A DNA stretch of 64,000 nt. Source: Gautieria morchelliformis. Taxonomy: Eukaryota; Basidiomycota; Agaricomycetes; Gomphales; Gomphaceae. Both the position numbers and the translations under genes were made by a program. The number at the start of each line of letters is the position of its first letter. The stretch's first letter is position 1. The notes beneath the pieces were generated by a model, which ran no database searches, was not told the origin of the DNA, and saw only the letters and a program-made list of their open reading frames with translations. This document shows, piece by piece, positions 21,083 through 32,814 of this stretch. Where the stretch lies: the NCBI GenBank assembly GCA_015179125.1, contig WHVA01000011.1, positions 248,001 through 312,000 of the forward strand, in the 5' to 3' direction.

Positions 21083-23480
21083 AATGGGGGTGGGGTTATT
21101 TTGCTTGATGCCGGGCTCTTGAATGGTGTGCCTGAGCCAGATTAGTTCTTTGGAGCCTTTGGTAAGTGCAATATGCTTGGCCTTGGTTGTCGAGAGGGAG
21201 ACTGTTCATTGCTTTTTAGAGCTCCATGTGATAGATCCTTCCCCAAGCATAGTTATATACCCTCCAATTGATAATGCGTCAGCCCTGTTTTGCATAGTCT
21301 GCATCTACAAATAAGTGGAGATTAAGGCCTGCTTCGTTTCTAAAAATAACCCTGCCATCTCATGTGCCTTTGAGGTAACGGAGGAGATGCTTGATTGTGG
21401 TCCAATGCTCTGGGCCATATGAATTGGCGAGCTGACTAAGATGTTGAACTGCAAAGGCTATATCTGGTCAGGTGCTGAGCATGGCATACATGAGTGAGCT
21501 GATCACCTTAGCGTAAGAGACGTTGATCTCAGGTGTCTGTGTTGGGTGTAAGGTTTCATTGAGTTTAACCAAGGTATTCAATGGGGTTGACACTGGGTTT
21601 GTGTCTTGCATTTGAAAGCGTGCAAGTATCGTGTCAATGTATGTGCCTTGTGAGATTTTTAAAGTCCCTGCCTTCTGGTCTCTCTCCACTCTGATTCCCA
21701 GAATTTTCTTCATCTTTCCAAGTCTGTCATAGTAAACTTTCCCCCTTAACCTTGACCATTCCTGCAACTGTGTTTGCGAATAGTTCTAAATTGTCGACGT
21801 AAACTGAGATGACTTCAATACAGGATCTGGACTTCCTAATATAGATACACTCATCAGCTGTGCCTTGAGTGTAGCTGAGATTGAGTAATGTGTTGTGGAG
21901 CTGCTGGTGCCAAGCCCTTCCAGACTGTTTGAGTCCATAGATTGCTCTGCGCAATTTTAGTACCCTTCCTGATCCATCGTTGAATCCCTCCTGCTGCTTC
22001 ATGTAGATTTCTTCTTCCAGTTCTGAATTGAGATATGCTCCTTTTACATCCATGATTTCTATTTCCCAATCAAGGCCATTTGCAATTGCTAATAATAGAC
22101 ATAGTGAGTCGAATTTGACAACAGATGAGGTTATCTCATAGTAGTCCATTCCTGGCCTTTGTGTGAATCCTTGAGCTACCACTCGTGCCTTTCCTTTCTC
22201 AAACTCTCCATCTGGTTTTGTCTTTACTGCGTACATCCATTGGCAACCAATGATGTTCTGGTCTGGCAGTAGTTGTACCAACTCCCAGGTCCCAACTTCT
22301 TGGTGTTGTTCTATTTCAGTCTCCATCACCTTTTTCCAGATTGGTGAATCTGGCCAATTGATGGCCTCAGCATGACTGTGTCGTTCCATGATGGCATCAT
22401 TGCTGATATAAGCATGGTCTGGATCATTAAGTTGTCAGTAGTCTGGTCAATTAGTAATCTGGCCACTCCTTCGGGTGCCTTCCTGATTCCCAGCTGGTGG
22501 TGTGACTGATATAGTTGCCATGGATGTATGTGGTGTTGTTGCTTCCGCTTCTCTATTACTTCATTTGCTTCTGCTCCCCCTGGCTGCTGATCACTTGCTT
22601 CTATCTCCCCCTTTATCACAGCCATCTTCTCTTCATTAGGAATTGCAAATAGTTTAGTGTCTGTTTCATCGAATGTAATATTCCAGGATACTTGAACATG
22701 CCTTGTGTGGTTATTGTAGTATGTCCATGCTTTGGTGTATTCCGTGGTGCCAACAAACAGGTGTTCTTCCACCTTTGGGTCAAGCTTGGCATGGTGCTGA
22801 TCTGGTACCATTACCCAACAGCATGTGCCAAATTCTTCGAGTCTAGACACATCAGGCTTCCTGCTGAAGAAAGCCTGATAGGGCATGGGTTGACGATCTA
22901 TTTTTGATATAGCATGCATAACCCATGGCCTCAGGCCATAGTATTTTTGGTAGGTGCTTGGCAAAAAGCATGGCCTGGGCATGTTCCAATAGTGTCCTAT
23001 TGAGTCGTTCTGCAATGCCATTTTGGGCAGGTGAATATGGTGCTGTTGTTTCCATTATGATGCCATTTTTGGCACAATAATCCTTGAATGGTCTGTTAAC
23101 ATATCCTCCCCATTGTCCAACCGAAAAATCTTGATTCTGTGCCCTGTCTGTGTTTCCAGTATCTCTTTGAACATCTCAAAATTCTTAACACTTGATGTTT
23201 TGTATTCCCAAAATAGACCATAGTGTACCTTGTCTTGGTGTCTGTAAATGAGTAAAAGTAGTGCTCACATGCTGGGCCTTCAACCTGGGCAGGCCCCCAT
23301 ACATCAGATATGACCATACGGTACACAAGCCTCCTCATGTCTATATTTCCAACTCACATAAGTAATACTGAATGGTGTACCTTAGTTACTCGCAATGGCA
23401 GGCCCATGGCACAAGCACTTGCAACTGACATGTCATCCAACCTCAAGTAGTTTTCTTGGTAGCTTTGTAGATATTTGGGA
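21083..23480 (-). pseudogene. Copia-type pol fragment (integrase, RT, start of RNase H)
   Basis: On the minus strand the order is integrase, RT, RNase H, as in Ty1/copia. The integrase core gives VISDVWGPA (about 23300), RLDNGED and YSPAQNGIAERLNRTLLEHA (about 23000). RT gives WMYAVKTKPDGEFEKGKARVV, DVKGAYLN and VYVDNL in place of YVDD, and LGIRVERD...GTYIDTILARF. RNase H begins ALTKGSKELIWLRHTIQEP and stops at 21083 where gypsy copy 1 begins. The frame is broken near 21730, 22330-22400, 23040 and 23180. No gag, protease or LTR was recognised. Confidence 0.8.
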
Positions 23481-23559
23481 CTATTCTAATGACTCTGATT
23501 CTAATTGGCATGTTTATTCTCTTTTATAACAACACCATTTAATTGTGTAGCTTGATCGG

Positions 23560-24550
23560 TGCCTACATCAGCGGTAACATGGCTTGAAAAATGGTCCACA
23601 CATTGAACATTGTCAGCTTTTGAATACCCAATGAATCATATACTTCCTGAGCATGTATGGCGTACTCAATGCTCACAAACTGAATAAGGTCATCACCACC
23701 AATTGACACCATTAACTCCTTAAGAACATCCTTGTTAACAGGCTGGAGGAGATTCTCAGCACTATATGCTTCATGCAATGTGAAGGCTTCATTCAGTGAT
23801 ACACCAGAGGGTAGGACCTTGTTCCGATCCTTTTGCACATGATGGTTATTGAAGTGATCCTGAAGCTCATCTAATTCTTGCTGGATAAGTTTTGGCCACA
23901 GCCATTTTGTACTAGTTCGCTGACTTTAACATTGAGTAGTGTTAGATTAGAATGTGCCATCCTGCACTTACTATTGCTCTGGGTTTGAAGAATTATATAT
24001 ACCATTGCCAGCTTCCCAAAAAACTTTAACATCATCACCCCATTGAAGATGAAGTTGTAGCCAGCCTTGCTCTATCGTTGTGTTATGAACAGACTTAAGA
24101 AACTTGTGTGCAGGTACTTCATTAGTAGAGAGCTCTGGTGAGAAGTATTCCCTATGTTATGTCAGTAGAAAGGTTAGATAACATGTTTAATCCAATACCG
24201 AAGAGCATTTGCCATGCTGAATACAGTAGTAGTTTCCATACTGCAGTCCATCGTAATTTGGATTGGCATCCCTGTCATAGATGAGAGTGAGCTACGAGTT
24301 TAAAGGCTCACTTAACTCCCAACATCTCAACCAAAGATAAGTACAAGTACACAATTGCAAGTTTTAAATGGCTGTTTGGGACAACCCAAATTCCCAGCCA
24401 TTGACCTGGCCATACATTACACACAGGAAATCCAATCTTTGTCAGTTTATTGTGACCATCTACGCTCCACTCACGATGTGGGCCTAAAACTACTAATGCT
24501 TGTTGGAAGATTTTTTTTTGCTGTTGGCTCACAAAGCTCAAATCCAACTG
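23560..24550 (-). pseudogene. Integrase-core-domain-like gene remnant
   Basis: Minus-strand pieces read GPHREWSVDGHNKLTKIGFP and LGIWVVPNSHLKLAIVYLYL (24308-24480). Then come FLKSVHNTTIEQGWLQLHLQ (about 24060-24110) and a C-terminal block with LPSGVSLNEAFTLHEAY and LQPVNKDVLKELMVSIGGDD (23563-23838). The set resembles the integrase-core-like proteins common in mushroom genomes, whose WSVDGH, DCGSETT and H-x2-TTIERGW motifs suggest a DDE fold. Here stops and shifts separate the pieces, and the expected DCGSETT box is degraded. Not part of the adjacent copia pol by domain order. Confidence 0.55.
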
Positions 24551-24583
24551 GGTTGTGTAAATGCATCTCTGATGTCAGATTCC

Positions 24584-24945
24584 TATCTTCGACCAGAAGA
24601 AGACTTAGGCATCACTGGTGAGTTCTCATACTTCATCTTCGTTACCTTAGCCTTTGAACTATTTTCTGTGCTGTCGGCGAAGGGCTCCGAAGGAGCGCCT
24701 TTGCCAGCGAAAGGATTGTCGACGGCGAAGACAACCTTTCTGAGACACCTTGTACGTTGGATCGTCAAGTGTCATGGGCTATTCGACTGTAGATAGGGCA
24801 AGCTCCATTTGGGCAGCCCTCTTATCTTGTGAACATTTATTGGTTCACCCTCTTCGCCGAACGGCATACTTATTCGCACAAGTTATTCGGGCATTCGCTG
24901 TGTTCACTAATACACGATATTAATGCCTAAAAACCAATCTTGACA
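24584..24945 (-). mobile_element. Truncated LTR-A fragment
   Basis: Reverse-strand match to the first about 390 bp of LTR-A (compare 26197-26580). It starts at the conserved TGTCAAGATTGG end (complement at 24945) and stops abruptly at 24584, within the sequence preceding CTATCTTCGACC. It carries the longer variant with the GGCGAAG/CTTCGCC inverted words seen in the 26-kb copy. Confidence 0.75.
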
Positions 24946-25105
24946 TACCACTATCATGCACGGTGTGGCGAAACAAGGCTGCATATTCACAATGATCCAC
25001 GTCCCATACATGAAGACTAAGCAAACACTGGGCGATGACTTGCAGCTCATAAACATCACCAAACGTAGCTCCCCATGCATGGCATTCGATCACCATCTGC
25101 ATTGC
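24946..25105. other. Short spacer between LTR-A fragment and gypsy copy 2
   Basis: The minus strand is open through this 160-bp spacer (WGATFGDVYELQVIAQCLLS) but I do not recognise the protein. It may be a small relic of the DNA into which the retroelements inserted. Confidence 0.3.
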
Positions 25106-25595
25106 TGTCAGGGGACACCCTGTTTTCCATTTCCATTTCCAACACCGCACCCAGTTCCGACTCCATTTCCGACTCCGCTTCCGGTTCCGATTCCATCTCC
25201 GCCTCCGCTTTCGGAAATGATTCCGCTTCTGGGAGAACTTCCACCAGTTCTGTTCGCCTTGCCAGTTCCACTCCAATTTCTGACTTCCACTCTCGGAACA
25301 GTGTCGGAAATCAAGCGACTCGCGCAATAGGTGGCATCAAGGGTCGATCAAGGGTCAGGGTGGTCAAGGAGATGCAGGGTTGATGGCGGGTGCCAAGTGT
25401 TGTCCCTGGCTGCGCAGCGTAGTATAATACGGGCTCGCTGACATTGGGGGTCCTTAGACTTTTCTCTTTGGATTTCCCCTTGTCAGGTGAGAATCCCCTC
25501 TCTTGTATACTCTGTTCATTTATACATACTTTGGATTTCCCCTTGTCAGTTGTGTGGTAGTGTGATCTCCACAACCAGCCAGGGTTGCCCTTACA
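25106..25595 (+). repeat. Gypsy copy 2 5' LTR
   Basis: 490 bp, TGTCAGGGGACACC to GGTTGCCCTTACA. A TATAATACG box lies near 25423 and a CTTCCG-rich degenerate array occupies the first 200 bp. A primer-binding site was not confidently identified in the GCAGAAAAGTCTCT that follows. Confidence 0.88.
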
Positions 25596-28055
25596 GCAGA
25601 AAAGTCTCTCCCCTAGGGGACCAGCGGTCGTACTGCGCGTTGCATTCACCATAGGTGCGTTCGGAATTGGAGACAGCGACTCAGAGATCGCGACCTCTTC
25701 CGCACACACAGCGTACGACAGCCCCTCTTCTTACGTCAAGCTCCCAACTCCGGAAATCCCATCCCATATTTCTCCTTCCGATATGGATCCGGACGATCGT
25801 CTTCAGAATATGGAGGAGGAATTGATGTGGAACCGGATGAAGACCAACGCGATTGAAACAGCCTTACAAGCGATTTTGGCTAAGTTAGATATTCCACAAA
25901 GTGGTGGAAATGAAATGCTGGACGATCCGGATTTCGGAAAAGCGGAAGTAGCGGAAGAGAGGGTCTCCACGAAGTTAGCAAAGGTCAAACCCACAACTCC
26001 GGCGGACTTTGACGGAGATCGGGAGAAGGGACGCGCATTCTTCAACACATGCAGCATCTACTTCGCAATTGTCGGAGACCTCTTTCCGAACGACCAGGCT
26101 CGGATTCACTGGGCATTGTCCTTTTTCAAGTTGGACCGCACAGCCCGTTTTGCAAACAAGGTGATCCAACATGAAGCAAAGGGCCAGGGGAACTACTGTC
26201 AAGATTGGTTTTTAGGCGTTAATATCGTGTATTAGTGAACACAATGAATGCCCGAAGAACTTGTGCGAATAAGTATGCCGTTCGGCGAATAAGTGAACCG
26301 ATGAATGTTCACGAAACGAAGGGGTTGCCCGAACGGGGCTCGCCCTGTCTACAGTCGTAGCGAAACAGCTCGCAGCACTTGACGACGTAACGTGCAAGAT
26401 GTCGCGGAAGGGCTGTCTAAGTTTTGACGGTCCCTTCACTGGCGAAGGTGCTCCTTTGGAGCCCTTCGCCAACAGCACAGAAAATAGCTTGAAGGCTAAG
26501 GTATCGAAGACGAAGTATGAGAACTCACCAGTGATGCCTAAGTCCTTGGCTGGTCGAAGATAGAAATCTTCAAGGAGAGGCCCAAGACGATGATCACAGC
26601 GAGGTCAAGTTTGCACAAGATGGACGATGTATGATAATTCAACTGGGGAATATACATGCGAATGTAAACTACTTATATCGAATGCTCGTACGGTATCAGC
26701 GAATAGGAAAGAGGCCGTCACAAGTCAGGGTTGGATAGGGGTGCGCAGTCATGATACAGCATAGATGAAATAAACATACAATAGAATGTGAGGAGAGGGG
26801 GAACATGAAACAACGGAGAGTAAAGGTGGCGAAGGCACTTATGGACAAAACCATGTCTTGGGACCCGCATACATGCTACCCTGCACGGACTCTTGGTCTA
26901 CTGGGTCGATTCCGCACGACCTATAGAAGGGATGCCCTGCGAACACATTTTGACCATACGAACGCCCAATGGGGTTGGATTAAGAAGATGATGGGGTTAA
27001 TGATGAACCATCATGCCGGGTGAATGGCATCGATCGTATTTGATGGTGTGCCTGCTGATGCGAGCAGTGACTAGCCGTTCGGCGAAATGCAAGGAAGGGC
27101 GAACAGAGGTGGCCTAGTGGAGGAGAGGTTGAGGTAGAGGGCGAAGCCAAGCGAACATCGAGGAGGAGTAGCGAAAGGGAAAATGGGGATACCAAGGTGT
27201 AGGAAATACACTGGTCATGCAAATCCAACTATCAGAACACCATCAGAGGAGGGTCGAACAGCGGAGGTAGTAGACCCAGTGATGACTTGTCAAGTCAGTC
27301 CAAAACCGTTGGTCGTGCGTTTTAACGGCGTGGCGGTGGTAGCGGGCGCAAATCAGCGAATATCGGTTGCCGAACATGACAATAGCGATCGGAACGAACA
27401 TGGAAATGGGGTGAGAAATGTCAGGACAGAGCACCTGAGTTATGAGGAATAAACGCGTCATGACAACTACTTCCAGGACTGGGACGCCTTCGAGAAAACA
27501 TTTTCTGACCAGTTCTGCCCAAAAAACGACCAGCTCACAGCCCTTACGAAGCTCGAGGGAACCAGCTGGTACCAGGCCAAGGATCCGGTCGATGACTACA
27601 TCGATCGCTTCCAGGAGCTCGTCGACCTTGCGGAGTATGACGACGACAAGACGATTGTCATCAAATTCCGACGAGGACTTGATCCGACACTCCAGAACCA
27701 AGTCGCGCTGCTTGGGGATGGAGCTCCGGGTTTCGATGACCCGGAATGGTGGTACCAAGCTGCGCAGAGGGTGTCCCAGAACAGGGAAGCAAATGAGGCC
27801 TTCGTGGAGACAAGCCGGAACATGACACGCAGTTCCACTCGTCCTACTCCACCTGTGCCAAACCCCAGAAGCGCATTCATTCCCACACGGAAAATATTTC
27901 CGACGGTTGCTCCGCCTGCTCCTATTAGGAACCATAGCCCTCCTCCCTGGAAGAGTGGCCATGCTCCGATGGATGTTGACCGCATGCGCGGAAAAGGCCA
28001 CGGAACTATCACCTGCTTCCGATGCCGACAACCAGGCCACTATGCTCGCGAGTGA
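25596..28055 (+). pseudogene. Gypsy copy 2 gag, interrupted by a solo LTR
   Basis: The frame runs from about 25602 to 26196, is split by the 1269-bp solo LTR plus 5-bp duplication, and resumes at 27471 in the same frame. The N-terminal part has a coiled helix (LQNMEEELMWNRMKTNAIE). The capsid-like core carries KVKPTTPADFDGDREKGRAF, HWALSFFK, then KTFSDQFCPKNDQ...YIDRFQELVDLAEYDD. It ends in a CCHC knuckle, CFRCRQPGHYARE, where the last cysteine codon is replaced by TGA (28053-28055). Downstream codons stay open in frame to 28230, so the TGA is probably a mutation rather than the natural gag end. Confidence 0.85.
26197..27465 (+). mobile_element. Solo LTR, family LTR-A, nested in gypsy gag
   Basis: TGTCAAGATTGG to GCGTCATGACA, 1269 bp, with a perfect 5-bp duplication ACTAC at 26192-26196 and 27466-27470. 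No internal coding sequence. It is the best-preserved copy of this family in the window and postdates the gypsy insertion. Confidence 0.92.
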
Positions 28056-28228
28056 CCCCAAGCCTTTGATATTCGGCTTATGACCACAGAGGAGAAACTC
28101 GAGCTTCTTCCAGAGTTCCTCGCACTTGTGGACATAAGCAGAATGCCCACCACGGAAGAAGTTTCCGAAAATGCGGAACATGGTCCACCGGAAGCGGAGG
28201 ATGCATCAGATTTTGTGACGCGCAGCGG

Positions 28229-31200
28229 GTGAGATGTGTGCCCCTGCTGCCTGTACATAACCGGTTTGCCTGTCTTGAAGTAGAGAATGAAAAGCCCCCA
28301 CTCCCCTCATTTCGTACAGACCCACCGGATAAAGTCACACAAAAACTGAATCCGACACCCCGTCCATCCCGCATCCGCCCTTGGGAGAGACGCCTCCCGA
28401 AGCGCTATGTTGTTGCTTCCACCCCTGGCCCCAAGTCACTAGTCATTAAGGTGGAGATCCAGACGACAGATACTGCGGAAGTCAAATCCAGACCCACCCT
28501 TGTTGATTGCGGGGCCACTGGTCAGTTTATAGACCGGGACTATGTGGAACGGAACCGACTGACCACGTGGAAGTTGCAACGCGCAATCCCGGTGTTCAAT
28601 GTGGATGGAAGCCCCAATGAGGCAGGGTCCATCACGGAGATAGTAGACACGGTTCTCCACTATGATGGGCACACAGAACGCACTTCCTTCGCAGTGACCA
28701 GCCTGGGGAAGCAAGACATCATCCTCGGGTTTACCTGGCTCCAGGAGCACAACCCGGAGATCGATTGGCAGACTCGGAAGGTGCTGATGAGTCGGTGCCC
28801 AGCCAAGTGTCACATGTGCCGGTCGGAAGTGCGGAAGGAGCGCCAGGAGCAGCGGAAGACCGAACGGCTCATACAGACATGTCGTTCTGGCCCCCATCCA
28901 CTGCTTGCAGAAGAAGACTCGGAAGCGGAATTTGAACCGGATCCCACTTCCAATTCCGATTCCGATTCCGACTCAGATGTCATCCGACTCAGCCCGGAAG
29001 AGACTCTGGCGGAGGGGGAGCGCTTGCTGTACGTAAACCTTCCACCGGAAGTGGAACACATCCGCGCCACCGGAAATATTTCGCAACGCCTTGCTGAAGC
29101 CTCCAAGAAGCATGATAAGGTGGAGGTGGAAATTCCAGAGTACCTGCGGGAGTTCGAGGATGTCTTTTCCTAGGAGTCATTTGATGCCCTGCCTCCACGG
29201 AAGCTGTGGGACCACGCCATCGAGTTGGAGCCTGGGTCAAAGCCCACCAACTGCAAAGTCTACCCGCTGTCACCCAAGAGCAGGTAGAGCTCGATGCATT
29301 CCTTGCAGAAAACCTCCGTACAGGGAGGATCCGCCCCTCCAAGTCACCCATGGCATCTCCGGTGTTCTTCATCAAGAAGAAGGACGGCTCGCTCAGGCTT
29401 GTGCAGGACTACCGGGCCTTGAATGCGATCACGATCAAGAACCAGTACCCCATTCCACTCATTTCCGAACTAATCACACAACTCCGCGGGGCGAGGTACT
29501 TCACTAAGCTGGATGTCCGCTGGGGCTTCAATAATGTTCGGATCTGGGTGGGAGACGAGTGGAAGGCCGCATTCCGCACCAACCGAGGACTCTTTGAGCC
29601 ACAGGTCATGTTCTTTGGCCTCACCAACAGTCCCGCCACATTCCAGACGATGATGAATGACATTTTCCGTGACATGATAGCAGAAGGGGTTGTCTGTGTC
29701 TACCTCGATGACATCCTCATCTTCACAAAAACAATGTCCGAACATCGGGAAGTCGTGCGGAGAGTGCTGGAACGGCTCCGGGAATACAACCTGTGTCTCA
29801 AGCTGGAAAAGTGCGAATTTGAGCGGACACGGATAGAGTATCTTGGGGTGATTGTGTCGGAAGGAAAGGTGGAAATGGACCCAGTCAAAGTTTCCGGTGT
29901 ATCGGATTGGCCTGTGCCGCGGAACAAGAAGGAGGTCCAGTCCTTCATTGGGTTTGTCAATTTCTACCAGCGGTTTATCAAGGACTTCTCCTGCCACGCC
30001 CGTGCCCTCTTCGACCTCACCAAGAAGGAGGTTGGGTGGTGGTGGGGAGAGCCGGAACAGGCCTCCTTTGACAAACTCAAGGATCTGATCACTTCTGCCC
30101 CGGTCCTGATCTTTCCCGATGACTCTCGCCCTTATCAAGTCAAGGTGGATTCTTCCGACACAGCTACCGGAGTGGTCTTGTCGCAACAGTCATCGGAAGA
30201 TGGTGGGGGGTGGCATCCGATTGCCTTTTTCTCTAAAATCCTTAGCCTGGTCGAGCGGAACTATGAGATCCACGACAAGGAGATGCTGGCAATCATCCGA
30301 GCGCTGGAGGAGTGGCGACACTTCCTCGAGGGTGCTCTATGCCCGTTTGAGATCTGGACAGACCACAAGAACCTCGAGTATTTCCGCACATCTAAGAAGT
30401 TGAACCGACGACAAGCCCAGTGGTCCCTACACCTGTCCCGGTTCAACTTCATGCTCCACCACCGCCCCGGCCGCACCATGGACAAGCCCGATGCCCTATC
30501 CCGCCGTGCGGATCATGGAAGCGGAAGTGGAGACAACGCGGATATGACACTGCTCTGCCCAAGTCTCTTTGCAATCCACGCCCTAGAGGGAGTGACTGCA
30601 GTTGGGGCGGAAGCAGAAATGCTCCGGGATATCCGGAGGCAGTACCGGAATGGAGAGAAGGAGGAGTCGGTGGTGAAGCCGGTGGAGGAACTTCGGAAGG
30701 GGACTCACGGTCTGTATGGGCAGCGGAATGGTCGGAACGTCATGGACTGCTCCACTTCAGAGGCAAGGTCTATGTTCCAGGTGGGGCGGACCTCCGCCGC
30801 CGCATTGTGTCCCAGCACCATGACACACGGGTCGCTGGGCATGCTGGCAGGTGGAAGACGCTGGAGTTAGTGGCTCGGAATTACTGGTGGCCTCAGATGT
30901 CCCGCTACATTGGACAGTACATGAAGACATGTGACCTTTGTCTCCGAACCAAAGCGCAACGACATCCGCCTGTCGGAGAACTTGTTCCGCTCCCAATTCC
31001 CGGTTTGTGCGAGGACGACTCCAATTCCTTGTAAAATGGGAAGGGTATGGGTATGAGGAGAATTCGTGTGTCCCGGAGCAAGATGTTTCCGCTCCAGACA
31101 AACTCCGTGAGTTCTATAGGACACACCCCGGAGCCCCTCGCCGAATCCGCTCGCTGGCATTTCAATCCCTTGTGTCCCGTGCTTCGAGGACGTAGCACGC
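28229..31200 (+). pseudogene. Gypsy copy 2 protease-RT-RNase H with deleted integrase
   Basis: The protease region has LVDCGATGQFID (about 28500, a D-C-G variant of the DSG triad) and IILGFTWLQEHNPEIDW. The acidic linker ends at a TAG (29171-29173) where copy 1 has lysine. After the shared shift near 29275-29287, RT opens with [20 protein letters not shown] and contains the complete YLDD box (about 29700). RNase H includes [20 protein letters not shown]. Another shift lies near 30700. The zinc-binding integrase domain ends at ELVPLPIP (about 31000). It is fused directly to the tail of the chromodomain ([16 protein letters not shown]), so the D,D-35-E core is gone. This copy could not integrate by itself. 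Confidence 0.85.
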
Positions 31201-31214
31201 TAGAGGGGGGGTGA

Positions 31215-31704
31215 TGTCAGGGGACACCCTGTTTTCCATTTCCAGTTCCGACACCACACCCAGTTCCAACTCCATTTCCGACTCCGCTTCCAATTCCGAT
31301 TCCATCTCCGCCTCCGCTTTCGGAAATGATTCCGCTTCTGGGAGAACTTCCACCAGTTCTGTTTGCCTTGCCAGTTCCACTCCAATTTCCGACTTCCACT
31401 CTCAGAACAGTGTCGGAAATCAAGCGACTCGTGTAATAGGTGGCATCAAGGGTCGATCAAGGGTCAGGGAGGTCAGGAGGATGCAGGGTTGATGGCGGGT
31501 GCCAAGTGTTGTCCCTGGCTGTGCAGCGTAGTATAATACGGGCTCGCTGACATTGGGGGTCCTTAGACTTTTCTCTTTGGATTTCCCCTTGTCAGGTGAG
31601 AATCCCCTCTCTTGTACACTCTGTTCATTTATACAGACTTTGGATTTCCCCTTGTCAGTTGTGTGGTAGTGTGATCTCCACAACCAGCCAGGGTTGCCCT
31701 TACA
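31215..31704 (+). repeat. Gypsy copy 2 3' LTR
   Basis: 490 bp, same ends as the 5' LTR, differing by scattered substitutions in the CTTCCG-rich half and near the 3' third. Confidence 0.88.
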
Positions 31705-32057
31705 AAGGTGTGCTCAGGGCCCAATAACCTGTGATGATAATAGTCCTGATAACAAGAACTCAGTTGTTTGCAAACGACTGAGTTATATATATACTGATAA
31801 CAATAACTACAATGTATGTGAGTAAAAGGTAATGAGGTACGTTAGGTAGATATTTCACCTCAGTTTTTTGTAGGCAAACAACTGAGGGGAGATGCAAGAT
31901 TCTAATCTAGGTTTTATAGTATGCAACACAATGGATAGACATATTAGTGGACAAAAGGGAGTTAAACTATTGTACTAAAACATGAGATAATGGGAAAGAA
32001 CAATAGGGAGACAGTCGAGCATGATGCGGTCTCAGCATTGGTTCCAAGCAGAGTTAC
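31705..32057. repeat. Spacer with two CTCAGTTGTTTG hairpins
   Basis: Two dyads with the same theme lie 74 bp apart. 31757-31784 (AACTCAGT...ACTGAGTT around GTTTGCAAAC) is almost perfectly palindromic. 31858-31887 has CCTCAGTT...AACTGAGG arms. No gene was seen. They may belong to a small unidentified element. Confidence 0.5.
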
Positions 32058-32062
32058 CCTTG

Positions 32063-32750
32063 TGTTACGACTGTTCCGCTCAACCATCTCCACCACCTCC
32101 GGAACACCTCCGCAGCACCTCCGACTCTATTCCACAACATCCACAACCCATGACCTCAACCCCCTCCTCTTCAGTACCCCTGGTCAGCTCTACTCACCAG
32201 CCTCCGTACTTGACCCTGAACACAGCAAGATACCATATCTGTATTTCTGTTTGTTCCAATGCCTATTGTACTTACGCACCTTGTTCTTTTGCCATTGTAC
32301 TTACTCTACCCTGCACCCCCTTTTCATCCCCTTGTTCCACATTAGTTACTTACCCCGTATGTCTATCCGATTCCCGCTCCCTCCAGAATTTGCTTAGTAC
32401 TACACTATTACTTGTTGCTTCAGCTCTTTGTATAAAACCCCCACATGTATGTCTCCGTTTCTGCAATCAGATAATCGACTTCAATACATGAATCCCTCTG
32501 CACTATCTCCTGTTCTTAGCACAGCGAGTCTTGCAAGCTTTGTCTCCCTCTCCGCCCTCGACACTCTGTCTTCCACCTCTTCCGCCTCCTCCGACCTTTG
32601 ACTCTCAGCACTCTCTTCCTGACTTCCACCTTTCCTACATCCAGAAGTTAAATCCGAAATACTTAGGACGATAGTTCATCAGGGGTGCAACACATAAGTT
32701 AAAGCCACTGTCCTTTCCAGTTCCGATCTCGGGGTTTCCGATACGTAACA
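32063..32750 (+). mobile_element. Solo LTR, family LTR-B, perfect TSD
   Basis: 688 bp from TGTTACGACTGTTCC to TTTCCGATACGTAACA, with TGTTAC/GTAACA ends and a perfect 5-bp duplication CCTTG (32058-32062, 32751-32755). A TATAAAACCCCC box lies near 32431. A second copy of the family is at 50803-51491 on the other strand. No coding content. Confidence 0.92.
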
Positions 32751-32814
32751 CCTTGTTTATTCCAACATCGGTGGCATAGGACAGCTATGTGGTCTCACTT
32801 TGGGAACCTGTGAT

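Larger units (their letters stand above)
25106..31704 (+). mobile_element. Gypsy copy 2: full-length but defective chromodomain element
   Basis: Two 490-bp LTRs (25106-25595, 31215-31704) in the same orientation bracket gag, protease, RT, RNase H, part of integrase and a chromodomain remnant. A purine tract TAGAGGGGGGG (31201-31211) precedes the 3' LTR. The LTRs differ at several sites, so the insertion is not very recent. Flanks attgc and aaggt do not match, so no target duplication is visible. Defects: a nested solo LTR in gag, a stop in the zinc knuckle, further stops and shifts in pol, and deletion of the integrase core. Confidence 0.88.

Noticed and set aside
28221..28260. GTG at 28229 as the natural start of pol
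   Set aside because: The gag frame continues past its premature stop to 28230, so the boundary is more likely a decayed gag-pol junction than a real start.
25101..31709. Target duplication for gypsy copy 2
   Set aside because: The flanks attgc and aaggt do not match; I make no claim of an undisturbed insertion.
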